A stretch of DNA of 64,000 nt. Source: Lentzea nigeriaca (GTDB taxonomy: Bacteria; Actinomycetota; Actinomycetes; Mycobacteriales; Pseudonocardiaceae). A model generated the notes under the pieces. The model was not told the DNA's origin, ran no database searches, and worked only from the letters and a program-made list of their open reading frames with translations. The position numbers were made by a program, and so were the translations under genes. Where the stretch lies: assembly GCF_016907955.1 (NCBI RefSeq), contig NZ_JAFBCX010000010.1:1-64000 (forward strand), in the 5' to 3' direction. Each line of letters begins with the position of its first letter. The first letter of the stretch is position 1. Of this stretch, positions 28,761-36,511 are shown in pieces.

Positions 28761-28774
28761 CGGACACCTGTCCG
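28761..28774. promoter_or_regulatory. IclR-type operator upstream of the regulator gene
   Basis: CGGACACCTGTCCG, the reverse complement of the palindrome at 27895-27908. It lies 14 bp before ATG 28747 and would allow autoregulation. Confidence 0.75.
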
Positions 28775-28812
28775 GAGATCGGTCCCTCGCTCCACCGGGT
28801 GCTCCAGAGTGC

Positions 28813-29583
28813 TCAGTTGCCGAACTGACCGTGCCTGCCCGCTCCCGCGGCGAACCGAGCGGCCCCGTCGGCACCTTCCCGTTGCACGATCGGCACGCCC
28901 GCCTCACCCTCGGCCCGCAGCGCCTCCGCCAGCGGCAGGTCGAGACCGGCGTAGGTCGACGCCCGATCCGCGAGCACGCACTCGAACGGGAACCCGGCGA
29001 TCTGCCCTGCCAGCTCCAGCGCGGCGGGCACGGCCTGCCCCGGCTCCACGACGCGGTTGGCGAGCCCCATCGCCAGCGCCTCGTCGGCGTGCACCGGACG
29101 TCCGGTGAGAATCAGGTCGAGCGCCCGGCCGAGCCCGACGATCCTCGGCAGCCGGACGGTGCCGCCGTCGATCAGCGGCACGCCCCAGCGCCGGCAGAAC
29201 ACCCCGAACACCGCGTCGCTCTCGACCACCCGCAGGTCCGCGAGCAACGCGAGCTCCAGCCCGCCGGCCACCGCGTACCCGCTCACGGCCGCGATCAACG
29301 GCTTGCTCAGCCGCAACCGCGACGGCCCCATCGGTCCGGCGCCGTCCGGGTCGAGGTCGTTGCGCCGGGCCGGGTCGCTGACGGAGGTGAGGTCCGCGCC
29401 CGCGCAGAACGTGCCGCCCGCACCGGCGAGCACCGCCACGCGCTGGCTGTCGTCCGCCTCGAACGCCAGGAAGGCGTCCCGCAGCTCGCGGGCCATCGGG
29501 CCGTCCACCGCGTTGCGCCGGTCAGGGCGGTTCATCCAGATCACCGTCATGGTGCCGGTTTTCTCGACCCGCACGTCGTCCAT
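28813..29583 (-). CDS. enoyl-CoA hydratase/isomerase family protein (crotonase fold)
   Basis: The 256-residue crotonase has the oxyanion-hole segment GGTFCAGADL and AVSGYAVAGGLELALLADLR, which keeps the first catalytic Glu. The second catalytic position, normally Glu in FGxPE, reads FGVFCRRWG here, so simple hydratase activity is doubtful. AGGAGG lies 5 nt before ATG 29583. It follows the PucR-type regulator by 17 bp on the same strand and may be co-transcribed with it; it is separate from the IclR operon. Confidence 0.82.
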   Translation of the reverse strand: MDDVRVEKTGTMTVIWMNRPDRRNAVDGPMARELRDAFLAFEADDSQRVAVLAGAGGTFCAGADLTSVSDPARRNDLDPDGAGPMGPSRLRLSKPLIAAVSGYAVAGGLELALLADLRVVESDAVFGVFCRRWGVPLIDGGTVRLPRIVGLGRALDLILTGRPVHADEALAMGLANRVVEPGQAVPAALELAGQIAGFPFECVLADRASTYAGLDLPLAEALRAEGEAGVPIVQREGADGAARFAAGAGRHGQFGN

Positions 29584-29600
29584 CCGCGCCTCCTCGCTGA

Positions 29601-30740
29601 TCAGCGGACGGGCAGCCCGACCGCCAGGGTGAGTTCCAGAACCCGCTGCGGCGACCCGAGGTCCGGGAACAGCTCGCGCAGCTGCGACATCCGGTACCGC
29701 ACGGTCTGCGGGTGCACGAACAACGTCGTCGCCACCTCCTCCCGCCTTCCGTGGTGCAGCAGCCAGGCCCGCAGCGTCTCCTCCAGCCGGCGCGCGGTGC
29801 CCACGGGCAACGTCCGCAACGGCGCGAGCGCGCGGGCACGCAGGTCCGCGTAGGCGTCGACGTCGGCGGTCAGCACCAGCTCGGGAAGGTGCTCCTCGGT
29901 GTCGCGGATGTCGGCCGAGAGCGAACGCGCGCGCACAGCTCGTGCGTACGAAGCGGACACACGGGTCCACGGGCGTGCCGGGCCGACGACGGCGGAACGG
30001 CCGGTGAGCTGGCGCAGCAGGTGGGCGCGGTCGGCGTCGGGCACCAGCAGCACCCCGAGCGCCTCCGGCAGGTCGTCGAGGACCAGGGTGCTGGGGTCGA
30101 GCGAGCGGTAGGCGGGCCGTGCCTGGGCGGTGGGCAGCAGGACGGCGGTCAGCGACGTGGGCGGCTGCCACCCGGCGCGCTGGGCCGCGGCGAGGAGCAC
30201 GTCGGTGCCCGCGCCCGCCAGCAGGTCGCGGGCCAGCTGTTCGAGGTGGCGTTCGTGGGCGAGGCCGCGCGCGGCCAGTTCGTCGGCGTGGCCCGCGGCG
30301 CTCGCGGCCGACAGCTCGTCGATGTAGGCGAAGGTCAGCTCGGCGAACTTCGCCACCTCCTCCGCGGGCAGACCGGCGGACACGGCACCCGCGGCCAGGC
30401 CTCGCCACGCCACGCGTGCGCCGACGCGGTAGGCGCTGAGCAGGGCGTCCATCGAGCGGCCGTCGCGGACCTCGCCGCGGCCGAGCTCGTAGGCGGCGTC
30501 ACCCGCGTCACCGCCGGTGGCCTGGCCGCCCGCCAGGTCGAGGTAGTGTCCCAGCGCCGTGCGGACGGCACGGCGGATCGTGCCGCCCATGCGTCCGGAC
30601 AGGGCGTTGGCGTAGCTCGGCACCTCGTCGATGATGGCCTCGACGACCTCGTCGGCGGTGGTCTTCAACGCCGCCCTCAGGGCGGTGACAGTCGTCTCAT
30701 CCAGGGCCAATTCGGTGGCCCTCCGCATTGCATGACTCAC
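29601..30740 (-). CDS. PucR/CdaR-family transcriptional regulator
   Basis: The 379-residue protein has an N-terminal helical sensor region, a GGDEF-like middle segment and the C-terminal PucR HTH (LEETLRAWLLHHGRREEVATTLFVHPQTVRYRMSQLRELF, split here across the motif: helix 2 VATTLFVH, recognition helix TVRYRMSQL). GTG 30740 has AGGGA about 8 nt upstream; ATG 30728 is an alternative. It diverges from the ferredoxin-reductase/desaturase operon, which it may regulate through the inverted repeats between them. Confidence 0.85.
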   Translation of the reverse strand: MSHAMRRATELALDETTVTALRAALKTTADEVVEAIIDEVPSYANALSGRMGGTIRRAVRTALGHYLDLAGGQATGGDAGDAAYELGRGEVRDGRSMDALLSAYRVGARVAWRGLAAGAVSAGLPAEEVAKFAELTFAYIDELSAASAAGHADELAARGLAHERHLEQLARDLLAGAGTDVLLAAAQRAGWQPPTSLTAVLLPTAQARPAYRSLDPSTLVLDDLPEALGVLLVPDADRAHLLRQLTGRSAVVGPARPWTRVSASYARAVRARSLSADIRDTEEHLPELVLTADVDAYADLRARALAPLRTLPVGTARRLEETLRAWLLHHGRREEVATTLFVHPQTVRYRMSQLRELFPDLGSPQRVLELTLAVGLPVR

Positions 30741-30743
30741 GTT

Positions 30744-30794
30744 TTGTTCCCTGCGAACAATCCAGCCGGACAGATTCACGTCCTGCGGACAGGA
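30744..30794. promoter_or_regulatory. inverted repeats in the PucR / ferredoxin-reductase divergent promoter
   Basis: TTGTTC-CCTGC-GAACAA at 30744-30760 and TCCTG-CGGA-CAGGA at 30781-30794 lie in the 86-bp divergent region. CGGACAG also occurs twice in direct orientation. Candidate operators of the PucR protein. Confidence 0.45.
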
Positions 30795-30826
30795 CTTTAC
30801 GCCCTGAGGCGCATCAAGCTGGAGTC

Positions 30827-31882
30827 ATGACGAGTGCCGCCCTCCGCAGCAGGGCGTGGAAACTGCTGGAGCTGGTCACGACGCCGCTGCTGCCGTCGGA
30901 CTACCTCGACCTGGTGAGCCCGCTGCGTGCGGGCGCGGACCTGCGTGGCCGCATCGAGGCCGTGCACCCGGAGACCCCGGACGCCGCGACCATCGTGATC
31001 AGGCCGGGACGGGGCTGGCGCGGCCACAGGGCCGGCCAGTACATCAGGATCGGGATCGACGTCGACGGGGTACGCCTGTGGCGCGCCTACTCGGTCACCT
31101 CGCCCGCGAACAGAGCCGACGGCCGCATCACCATCACGGTGAAGGCCATTCCGGACGGCAAGGTCAGCAACCACCTGGTCCGCGACGCCAAGCCGGGCAC
31201 GGTGATCCAGCTCGACCAGGCCTGCGGCGACTTCGTGCTGCCCGAGACCAAGCCCGCCAAGGTGCTCTACCTGACGGCGGGCAGCGGCATCACGCCCGCG
31301 ATGGGCATGCTCCGTGACGCCGAACTGGACGACGTCGTCATGGTCCACTCCGCGCCGCGCAAGGAAGACGTGATCTTCCGCAACGACCTCCACGACCTGG
31401 TCGCCGACAAGAAGCTGCGCCTCGTCGAGCTGCACACCGACACCGACGGCATGCTCGACGTCGCCCGCCTGCACGAGCTGGTGCCCGACTGGGCCGAGCG
31501 CGAGACCTGGGCCTGCGGTCCCGCCGGCCTGCTCGACGCCGCCGAGGAGCACTGGACCGCCCACGGCCTGGCCGACAGCCTGCACACCGAACGCTTCCGC
31601 CCCAGCGTCGTCGTCGCCGGCGACGGTGGCGAGGTCACGTTCAGCACCACCGGCACGACCGTCGAGGCCGACGGCGCCACGCCGTTGCTGGACGTCGGCG
31701 AGGAGGCCGGCGTCCTGATGCCGTCCGGCTGCCGCATGGGCATCTGCTTCGGCTGCGTCACGCCGCTCAAGGCGGGCGCCGTCCGCGACCTGCGCACCGG
31801 CGAGATCACCGAGGCCGAACCCGGCGTCCTCATCCAGACCTGTGTGTCCGCCGCGGCGGGCCCCTGCGACCTCGAACGTTAG
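30827..31882 (+). CDS. ferredoxin reductase / NADPH oxidoreductase (desaturase electron donor)
   Basis: The 351-residue protein has an FAD domain (RAYSVTSPAN), an NAD(P) domain (YLTAGSGITPAMGMLR, ETWACGPAGLLD) and a C-terminal plant-type [2Fe-2S] domain (PSGCRMGICFGCV ... QTCVSAA: Cys-x4-Cys-x2-Cys and distal Cys). It is laid out like mycobacterial Rv3230c, the redox partner of the DesA3 stearoyl-CoA desaturase. The desaturase follows 53 bp downstream, which supports that assignment. Confidence 0.9.
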   Translation: MTSAALRSRAWKLLELVTTPLLPSDYLDLVSPLRAGADLRGRIEAVHPETPDAATIVIRPGRGWRGHRAGQYIRIGIDVDGVRLWRAYSVTSPANRADGRITITVKAIPDGKVSNHLVRDAKPGTVIQLDQACGDFVLPETKPAKVLYLTAGSGITPAMGMLRDAELDDVVMVHSAPRKEDVIFRNDLHDLVADKKLRLVELHTDTDGMLDVARLHELVPDWAERETWACGPAGLLDAAEEHWTAHGLADSLHTERFRPSVVVAGDGGEVTFSTTGTTVEADGATPLLDVGEEAGVLMPSGCRMGICFGCVTPLKAGAVRDLRTGEITEAEPGVLIQTCVSAAAGPCDLER

Positions 31883-31935
31883 CCCCGCACGCGGGCACCC
31901 CCTCACCCCCCGACTCTCCCGCGAAAGCGAGCTTC

Positions 31936-33054
31936 ATGACCGCCATCGACCCCACCGCCCACCTGACCGACGAGCAGATCGAGGAACTCGGCCGCGAACT
32001 CGACGCGATCCGCGACGAGGTGATCGCGAGCCGCGGTGAGAAGGACGCCGCCTACATCCGCAAGGTCATCTCGGTGCAGCGCAAGCTCGAGCTGACCAGC
32101 AGGGGCATCCTGCTGTTCTCGATCTTCCCGCCCGCGTGGCTGATCGGCACCGCCGGCCTGTCCGTGGCGAAGATCCTCGAGAACATGGAGATCGGCCACA
32201 ACGTCCTGCACGGCCAGTGGGACTGGATGCGTGACCCGAAGATCCACTCCACCACGTGGGAGTGGGACCACGTCTCGCCCGCCGACCAGTGGAAGCACTC
32301 GCACAACGAGCTGCACCACACGTACACCAACGTGATCGGCAAGGACAACGACCTCGGCTACGGCATCATGCGCGTCGACGAGGACCAGAAGTGGCACCCG
32401 ATCCACCTCGGCCAGCCGCTGTGGAACTTCATCAACGCCTGCTTCTTCGAGTACGGCATCGCCGCCTACGACCTCGAGCTGGGCAAGAACCTGCACAAGC
32501 GCCGCCGCAAGAACCCCGAGTTCCGCGCGCGGGCGAAGGCCGTCGGCCGCAAGATCCGCAAGCAGGTCCTCAAGGACTACGTGATCCACCCGCTGCTGTC
32601 GGGCCCGTCGTTCCTCACCACGCTCGCCGCCACGTTCACTGCGAACCTGGTCCGCAACCTGTGGTCGCACTCGGTGATCATGTGCGGTCACTTCCCCGAG
32701 GGCGTGCAGGTCTTCGAGCGCAGGTCGATCGAGGGCGAGACGCGCGGCCAGTGGTACCTGCGGCAGATGATGGGCTCGGCGAACATCAGCGGCAGCAAGC
32801 TGATGCACCTCATGACGGGCAACCTGTCGCACCAGATCGAGCACCACCTCTTCCCGGACCTGCCGAGCAACCGCTACGCCGAGGTCGCGGTGAAGGTGCG
32901 CGCGCTGTTCGAGAAGTACGAGCTGGAGTACGTCACCGGCTCGCTGCCCAAGCAGGTCTTCTCCGCGTGGCACAAGGTTTTCCGGCTCTCGCTGCCGAAC
33001 AAGAAGCCCAAGGTGCAGACTCCCGACCGGGAGAAGGAGCTCGTCGCCGCCTGA
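31936..33054 (+). CDS. membrane acyl-CoA desaturase (DesA3-like)
   Basis: The 372-residue di-iron membrane desaturase has the three histidine boxes HNVLHG, HNELHH and QIEHH, with hydrophobic helices between. It inserts a cis double bond in acyl-CoA or membrane fatty acids, with electrons from the reductase encoded upstream. AAAGCGAG precedes ATG 31936. A strong hairpin closes the operon. Confidence 0.9.
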   Translation: MTAIDPTAHLTDEQIEELGRELDAIRDEVIASRGEKDAAYIRKVISVQRKLELTSRGILLFSIFPPAWLIGTAGLSVAKILENMEIGHNVLHGQWDWMRDPKIHSTTWEWDHVSPADQWKHSHNELHHTYTNVIGKDNDLGYGIMRVDEDQKWHPIHLGQPLWNFINACFFEYGIAAYDLELGKNLHKRRRKNPEFRARAKAVGRKIRKQVLKDYVIHPLLSGPSFLTTLAATFTANLVRNLWSHSVIMCGHFPEGVQVFERRSIEGETRGQWYLRQMMGSANISGSKLMHLMTGNLSHQIEHHLFPDLPSNRYAEVAVKVRALFEKYELEYVTGSLPKQVFSAWHKVFRLSLPNKKPKVQTPDREKELVAA

Positions 33055-33069
33055 AACCGCTGACGTGCT

Positions 33070-33106
33070 TCGCCTTTCCGCTGTGCGTGGCGCAGCGGAA
33101 AGGCGA
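33070..33106 (+). terminator. hairpin terminator after the desaturase
   Basis: A perfect 14-bp stem (TCGCCTTTCCGCTG paired with its complement at 33093-33106) around a 9-nt loop, 15 bp after the stop. There is no U-tract, as is common in actinomycetes. Confidence 0.75.
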
Positions 33107-33110
33107 GACC

Positions 33111-33129
33111 CGCATCCGCTCCGGATGCG
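33111..33129. terminator. second hairpin in the desaturase / LAL regulator gap
   Basis: CGCATCCG-CTC-CGGATGCG, an 8-bp perfect stem 5 bp beyond the first hairpin. It may terminate from either side. The rest of the gap to 33291 shows no gene. Confidence 0.5.
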
Positions 33130-33291
33130 CTCGCCGGCCGGACGTCTCGGTGCAGGTGATCACCGCGGCCTTGCTGACCCTCGGCGCGATCGACGCGAAG
33201 AACCGCGAGTCGCTGGAGACGTCAATTCCTGGCGGACGCACGCTCGACCTACCGTCCGATGAGGACGGTCACCGGCGGGTGCCGGCCCAGC

Positions 33292-36180
33292 TCACGGTGA
33301 CTCGTTGAAGACGTGCCCGGTCGCGAGCTTGCCCAGTGCGAGCCGGTTGGCCAGGCCCGTCTTGGTCAGCAGGCTCGACACGTGCTTCTCCACCGTGCGC
33401 GGGGAAACGTGCAGCTGCGCCGCGATCTCGTTGTTCGCCAGCCGTGCGCCGAGCAGCCGCAGCACCTCGTACTCCCGCACGGTCACCCCGGCCAGGCGCA
33501 GTTCGTCCGGCACCTCGTCGGTGCCGGTCCGCCGTTGGGTCACCCGCGCGCCCATCTGCCGCAGCTGGGCGCGGCACGCGCCGGCCACGGCGGCGATTCC
33601 GGCGTCGTGGAAGTAGTGCTCGGCCGTGCGCAGCCACGTTTCCGGCTCGCCCCAGCCGTCTCGCGCGGCCGCCTCGCCGACGAGCCGCAACCCGAGATTG
33701 CGCGCCATCGGGTAGCGCAGTCCCACGTCGGCGCTCTCGGCGACCTGTGCCCGCGCGGTCGCCTCGTCTCCGGACGCACCGGCCAGCACGGCAGAAGCCA
33801 GCAAGGCGAAGTGGTGGTCCCAGCGCAGGCCGGCCGCCGGGTTCGCGACGATCTCGTCGTACTCGGCCCGCGTCAGCTCGCCGTCAACCGCGCGCAGCAG
33901 GAGATCCAGCCCGAACCTGCCGGTCAGGTGATACGTCGTCGGGGTGGCGCGTTCGGCGGTCAGTGCGAGGTCGAGGTCCGCCCGCGCCCTCGGTCTGTCC
34001 TCCTCCAGCAACGAGCAGAACGTCGCCGCGAGGCCGTGCAGGCGGCCGGTGTGCTGCTCGCCGCCCGGCTCCGACAGGACCGACCAGGCCGCGGTCAACG
34101 TCGCCCGGTCGCCGCGATGCCCGGCCAGCACCGCGCGCAGCACCGCCATGAACTGACCGATCTCCTGCAGCCCCAACCGTTTCGCGGCGGACGACACCTC
34201 GTCGACCAACGCCTCGGCGGCCGCGAAGTCGGCGCGCAGCACCAGTTGCAGGCCGATGTTGACCTCGGACTGGTAGCGGGCGATCACCGCGCCGATCCGG
34301 GAGGCGAGGTCCCGCGCCTGTTCCAGCCTGGTGATCTCGCCGTCGCGCAACGCGTCGTTCAACCCGAGGCGCACCAGCGCGTGGATCTCCCAGATCGGCA
34401 GGTCGTGCGCGATGGCGAAGGCGCGGCTGCGTTCCAGATAAGCCGTCGCCTGCACCGGATCACGTCTTCGCGTCAACGCCCCGAGCAGCTGCCACGCCTG
34501 GCACGCCACCACCGGCAGCGGCACCCGTTCGGCCACGGTCGCCGCCCGCAGCGCGACCGACTCGGCGCGCTCCAGGCTGCCCGGCTCGGCGCGGTCCAGC
34601 TCCAGATGCGCGGCCACGACGTCGATCGGCGCGGAATCCTCTGCGGGAGCGTCGGCTCCGACCAACGCCCGCGCGATCTCCACCTGGGCCAGGCCTTCCG
34701 ACGTGCGACCGGCCAGGTTCGCCGCCCACGCCAGCTGCGTGTGCAGGCGCGCCCGGTGTGGCCGGTCCAGCCCGGAACTGTCGAAGCTCATGGCCAGCGC
34801 GCGATCGACCTGGCCTGCTTCGGTCAACGCGAGCAGCTGCGCTTCCAACGCCTCGAACCGCCGCACCGGGTCGTGCACGAGCTCCAGCGATCGGTCGAGC
34901 AACGTGACGGCCGACTGCGCCGCACCCTGCGCGAGCGCTCGCCGACCGGCTTCCGCGTACAGGGCACCGGCTTCCGCGGTCTGCCCCGCCGCCTCGCGCA
35001 GCGTGGCGCAGAGATGGCACCAGTCGCCGGGCACGCCGGGATAACGCTTCTCGACCGCGTCCGCCGCCCGTCGCGCGAGATCGGCCTGCACGTCCTCGGG
35101 GATGAGGGTCAGCACCGCGTCCGCCACCAACGCGTGCGTGAACAGGTACCAGTCCGGCGTGTGGTCGTCCGGCCCGATCAGGTGCGCCACCGGTTCGCTC
35201 TGCAGATATCTCAGCAGGGTCCGGTAGTCGAGGCCGGTGACCTCGCGGACGACCGTGAGCGGGAACCTCAGGCCGATCACGGCCGCGACCGACACGAACT
35301 CGCGGGCCTGGTCGTTCAGCCTGCCGAACCGCCCGGCCACGCTGTGCACCAACGCGGACGGCGGCACCCTGGCGTCGGCCAGCTGCCAGGCGTCGCCGGT
35401 GCGTACGAGCCGCCCGTCCGAGACGATCTCGTCGAGCAGTTCCTCGACGAACAAGGGAAGCCCGCCACTACCCGCCCACAACAGGTCCAGCGCCGGTGCG
35501 GGCAAGGTGCCTTCCAGGCAGGCACCCGCGAGCACGGAGACCTGCTGCTGCCGCAGCCTGCGGAGTTCGATGAGGGTTGCCGAGTCGCGTTTGCTGGTGG
35601 CACGGGCGAACTCCAGCGCCGCGCTGTCCTCGTCGCGCATGGTCGCGAGCAGCAACGTCGGCTGGTGCGCGATGTTGTCGATGACGTACTCGAGCACGGC
35701 GAGCGTGTCCGGGTCCGCGTACTGCAGATCGTCGATCACGACAGCGCATCCGCCGTCGCGGCCGACGAGTTCGGTCAACCGGAGCACGCCTTCGGCGAGC
35801 ACGATCAGCGAGCCGCTCGACGCGTCGTCAGAAGAGGCACCCCAGTCGGGGTTCAGGCGCGCCAACGCCGGGCGGTACGGGCCGAGCGCGCCGATGTCGA
35901 CGGTGGTGCCCAAGCGCTGCAAGGAAAGCAGCGCCTCGCTCAGGCACCGGAACGGGATCGTCCGGCTCATCGCGCTGCCGCGGCCGCGCATGATGCTCAT
36001 CCCGCTGGAGTAGGCGAGGTCCGTCGCGGCGGAGGCGAGCCGGGACTTGCCGATCCCGGCCTCGCCGGTCAGGAACACCACCTGACCCCGCCCCGTAGCG
36101 ACTTTCGCCAACGTCGTCCTGATCAGTTCCAGCTCATGGTCACGACCGACGACGACTGGTGCACGTAATGCCACGTGCAC
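33292..36180 (-). CDS. LAL-type LuxR transcriptional activator (large ATP-binding)
   Basis: The 962-residue protein has an N-terminal AAA/NTPase with Walker A GEAGIGKSRL and Walker B region CAVVIDDLQYADPDTL, a long helical TPR-like middle, and a C-terminal LuxR HTH (VTVREYEVLRLLGARLANNE, SPRTVEKHVSSLLTKTGLANR). LALs are often pathway-specific activators of natural-product clusters. It lies 53 bp downstream of the lanthipeptide precursor candidate on the same strand. GTG 36180 and GTG 36174 are both possible starts; an 8-bp inverted repeat covers them. Confidence 0.88.
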   Translation of the reverse strand: MHVALRAPVVVGRDHELELIRTTLAKVATGRGQVVFLTGEAGIGKSRLASAATDLAYSSGMSIMRGRGSAMSRTIPFRCLSEALLSLQRLGTTVDIGALGPYRPALARLNPDWGASSDDASSGSLIVLAEGVLRLTELVGRDGGCAVVIDDLQYADPDTLAVLEYVIDNIAHQPTLLLATMRDEDSAALEFARATSKRDSATLIELRRLRQQQVSVLAGACLEGTLPAPALDLLWAGSGGLPLFVEELLDEIVSDGRLVRTGDAWQLADARVPPSALVHSVAGRFGRLNDQAREFVSVAAVIGLRFPLTVVREVTGLDYRTLLRYLQSEPVAHLIGPDDHTPDWYLFTHALVADAVLTLIPEDVQADLARRAADAVEKRYPGVPGDWCHLCATLREAAGQTAEAGALYAEAGRRALAQGAAQSAVTLLDRSLELVHDPVRRFEALEAQLLALTEAGQVDRALAMSFDSSGLDRPHRARLHTQLAWAANLAGRTSEGLAQVEIARALVGADAPAEDSAPIDVVAAHLELDRAEPGSLERAESVALRAATVAERVPLPVVACQAWQLLGALTRRRDPVQATAYLERSRAFAIAHDLPIWEIHALVRLGLNDALRDGEITRLEQARDLASRIGAVIARYQSEVNIGLQLVLRADFAAAEALVDEVSSAAKRLGLQEIGQFMAVLRAVLAGHRGDRATLTAAWSVLSEPGGEQHTGRLHGLAATFCSLLEEDRPRARADLDLALTAERATPTTYHLTGRFGLDLLLRAVDGELTRAEYDEIVANPAAGLRWDHHFALLASAVLAGASGDEATARAQVAESADVGLRYPMARNLGLRLVGEAAARDGWGEPETWLRTAEHYFHDAGIAAVAGACRAQLRQMGARVTQRRTGTDEVPDELRLAGVTVREYEVLRLLGARLANNEIAAQLHVSPRTVEKHVSSLLTKTGLANRLALGKLATGHVFNESP
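36159..36180. promoter_or_regulatory. inverted repeat over the LAL gene start
   Basis: GTGCACGT-AATGCC-ACGTGCAC: perfect 8-bp arms with a 6-bp spacer, covering the possible start codons. It may be an autoregulatory site or an mRNA hairpin that limits initiation. Confidence 0.45.
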
Positions 36181-36233
36181 ATGAGATCACGACATGCCAC
36201 AAAAACGTGACACACAGTCAGATAACGGGCGCG

Positions 36234-36455
36234 TCAGTTTTCCGGCGTGCAACAGGTGGAACCGGTGCCACTGCCATCACCGGCGACGACCGAGTCGAGC
36301 ACGACGTCCGTGTTGAGCTCCCGTGCGACGCTCGGAGCTGTGGCGATGGCACCGGCGGTGAGGACGACACCGGTCAGTGCGGCGATGCGCAGACCGATCT
36401 TCCTGGTGGCGGCGCGGGTCGCGGCGGACTGGACGTTGCTCTCCGGCACTCTCAT
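36234..36455 (-). CDS. candidate class II lanthipeptide precursor (LanA)
   Basis: The 73-residue peptide starts at ATG 36455 with AGGAGA 5 nt upstream. Residues 1-19 are polar/basic and 20-44 hydrophobic and signal-like (IAALTGVVLTAGAIATAPSVA). Residues 46-59 (ELNTDVVLDSVVAG) resemble the end of class II leaders (ELxxxxLxxVxGG/GA). The C-terminus DGSGTGSTCCTPEN has Ser/Thr at 62, 64, 66, 67 and 70 and adjacent Cys68-Cys69. It lies 56 bp downstream of the LanM gene on the same strand. The hydrophobic leader is unusual; an alternative is a small exported Cys-containing peptide unrelated to LanM. Confidence 0.6.
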   Translation of the reverse strand: MRVPESNVQSAATRAATRKIGLRIAALTGVVLTAGAIATAPSVARELNTDVVLDSVVAGDGSGTGSTCCTPEN

Positions 36456-36511
36456 TGCTTCTCCTGTTGATCAGTAGCGGTTTCATCGGTGTTCCGGCAA
36501 ATGCCGGAAGA

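Noticed and set aside
33313-36168. 951-codon plus-strand frame opposite the LAL regulator
   Set aside because: Antisense shadow of a protein with clear Walker and LuxR motifs; no start signal and no domain.
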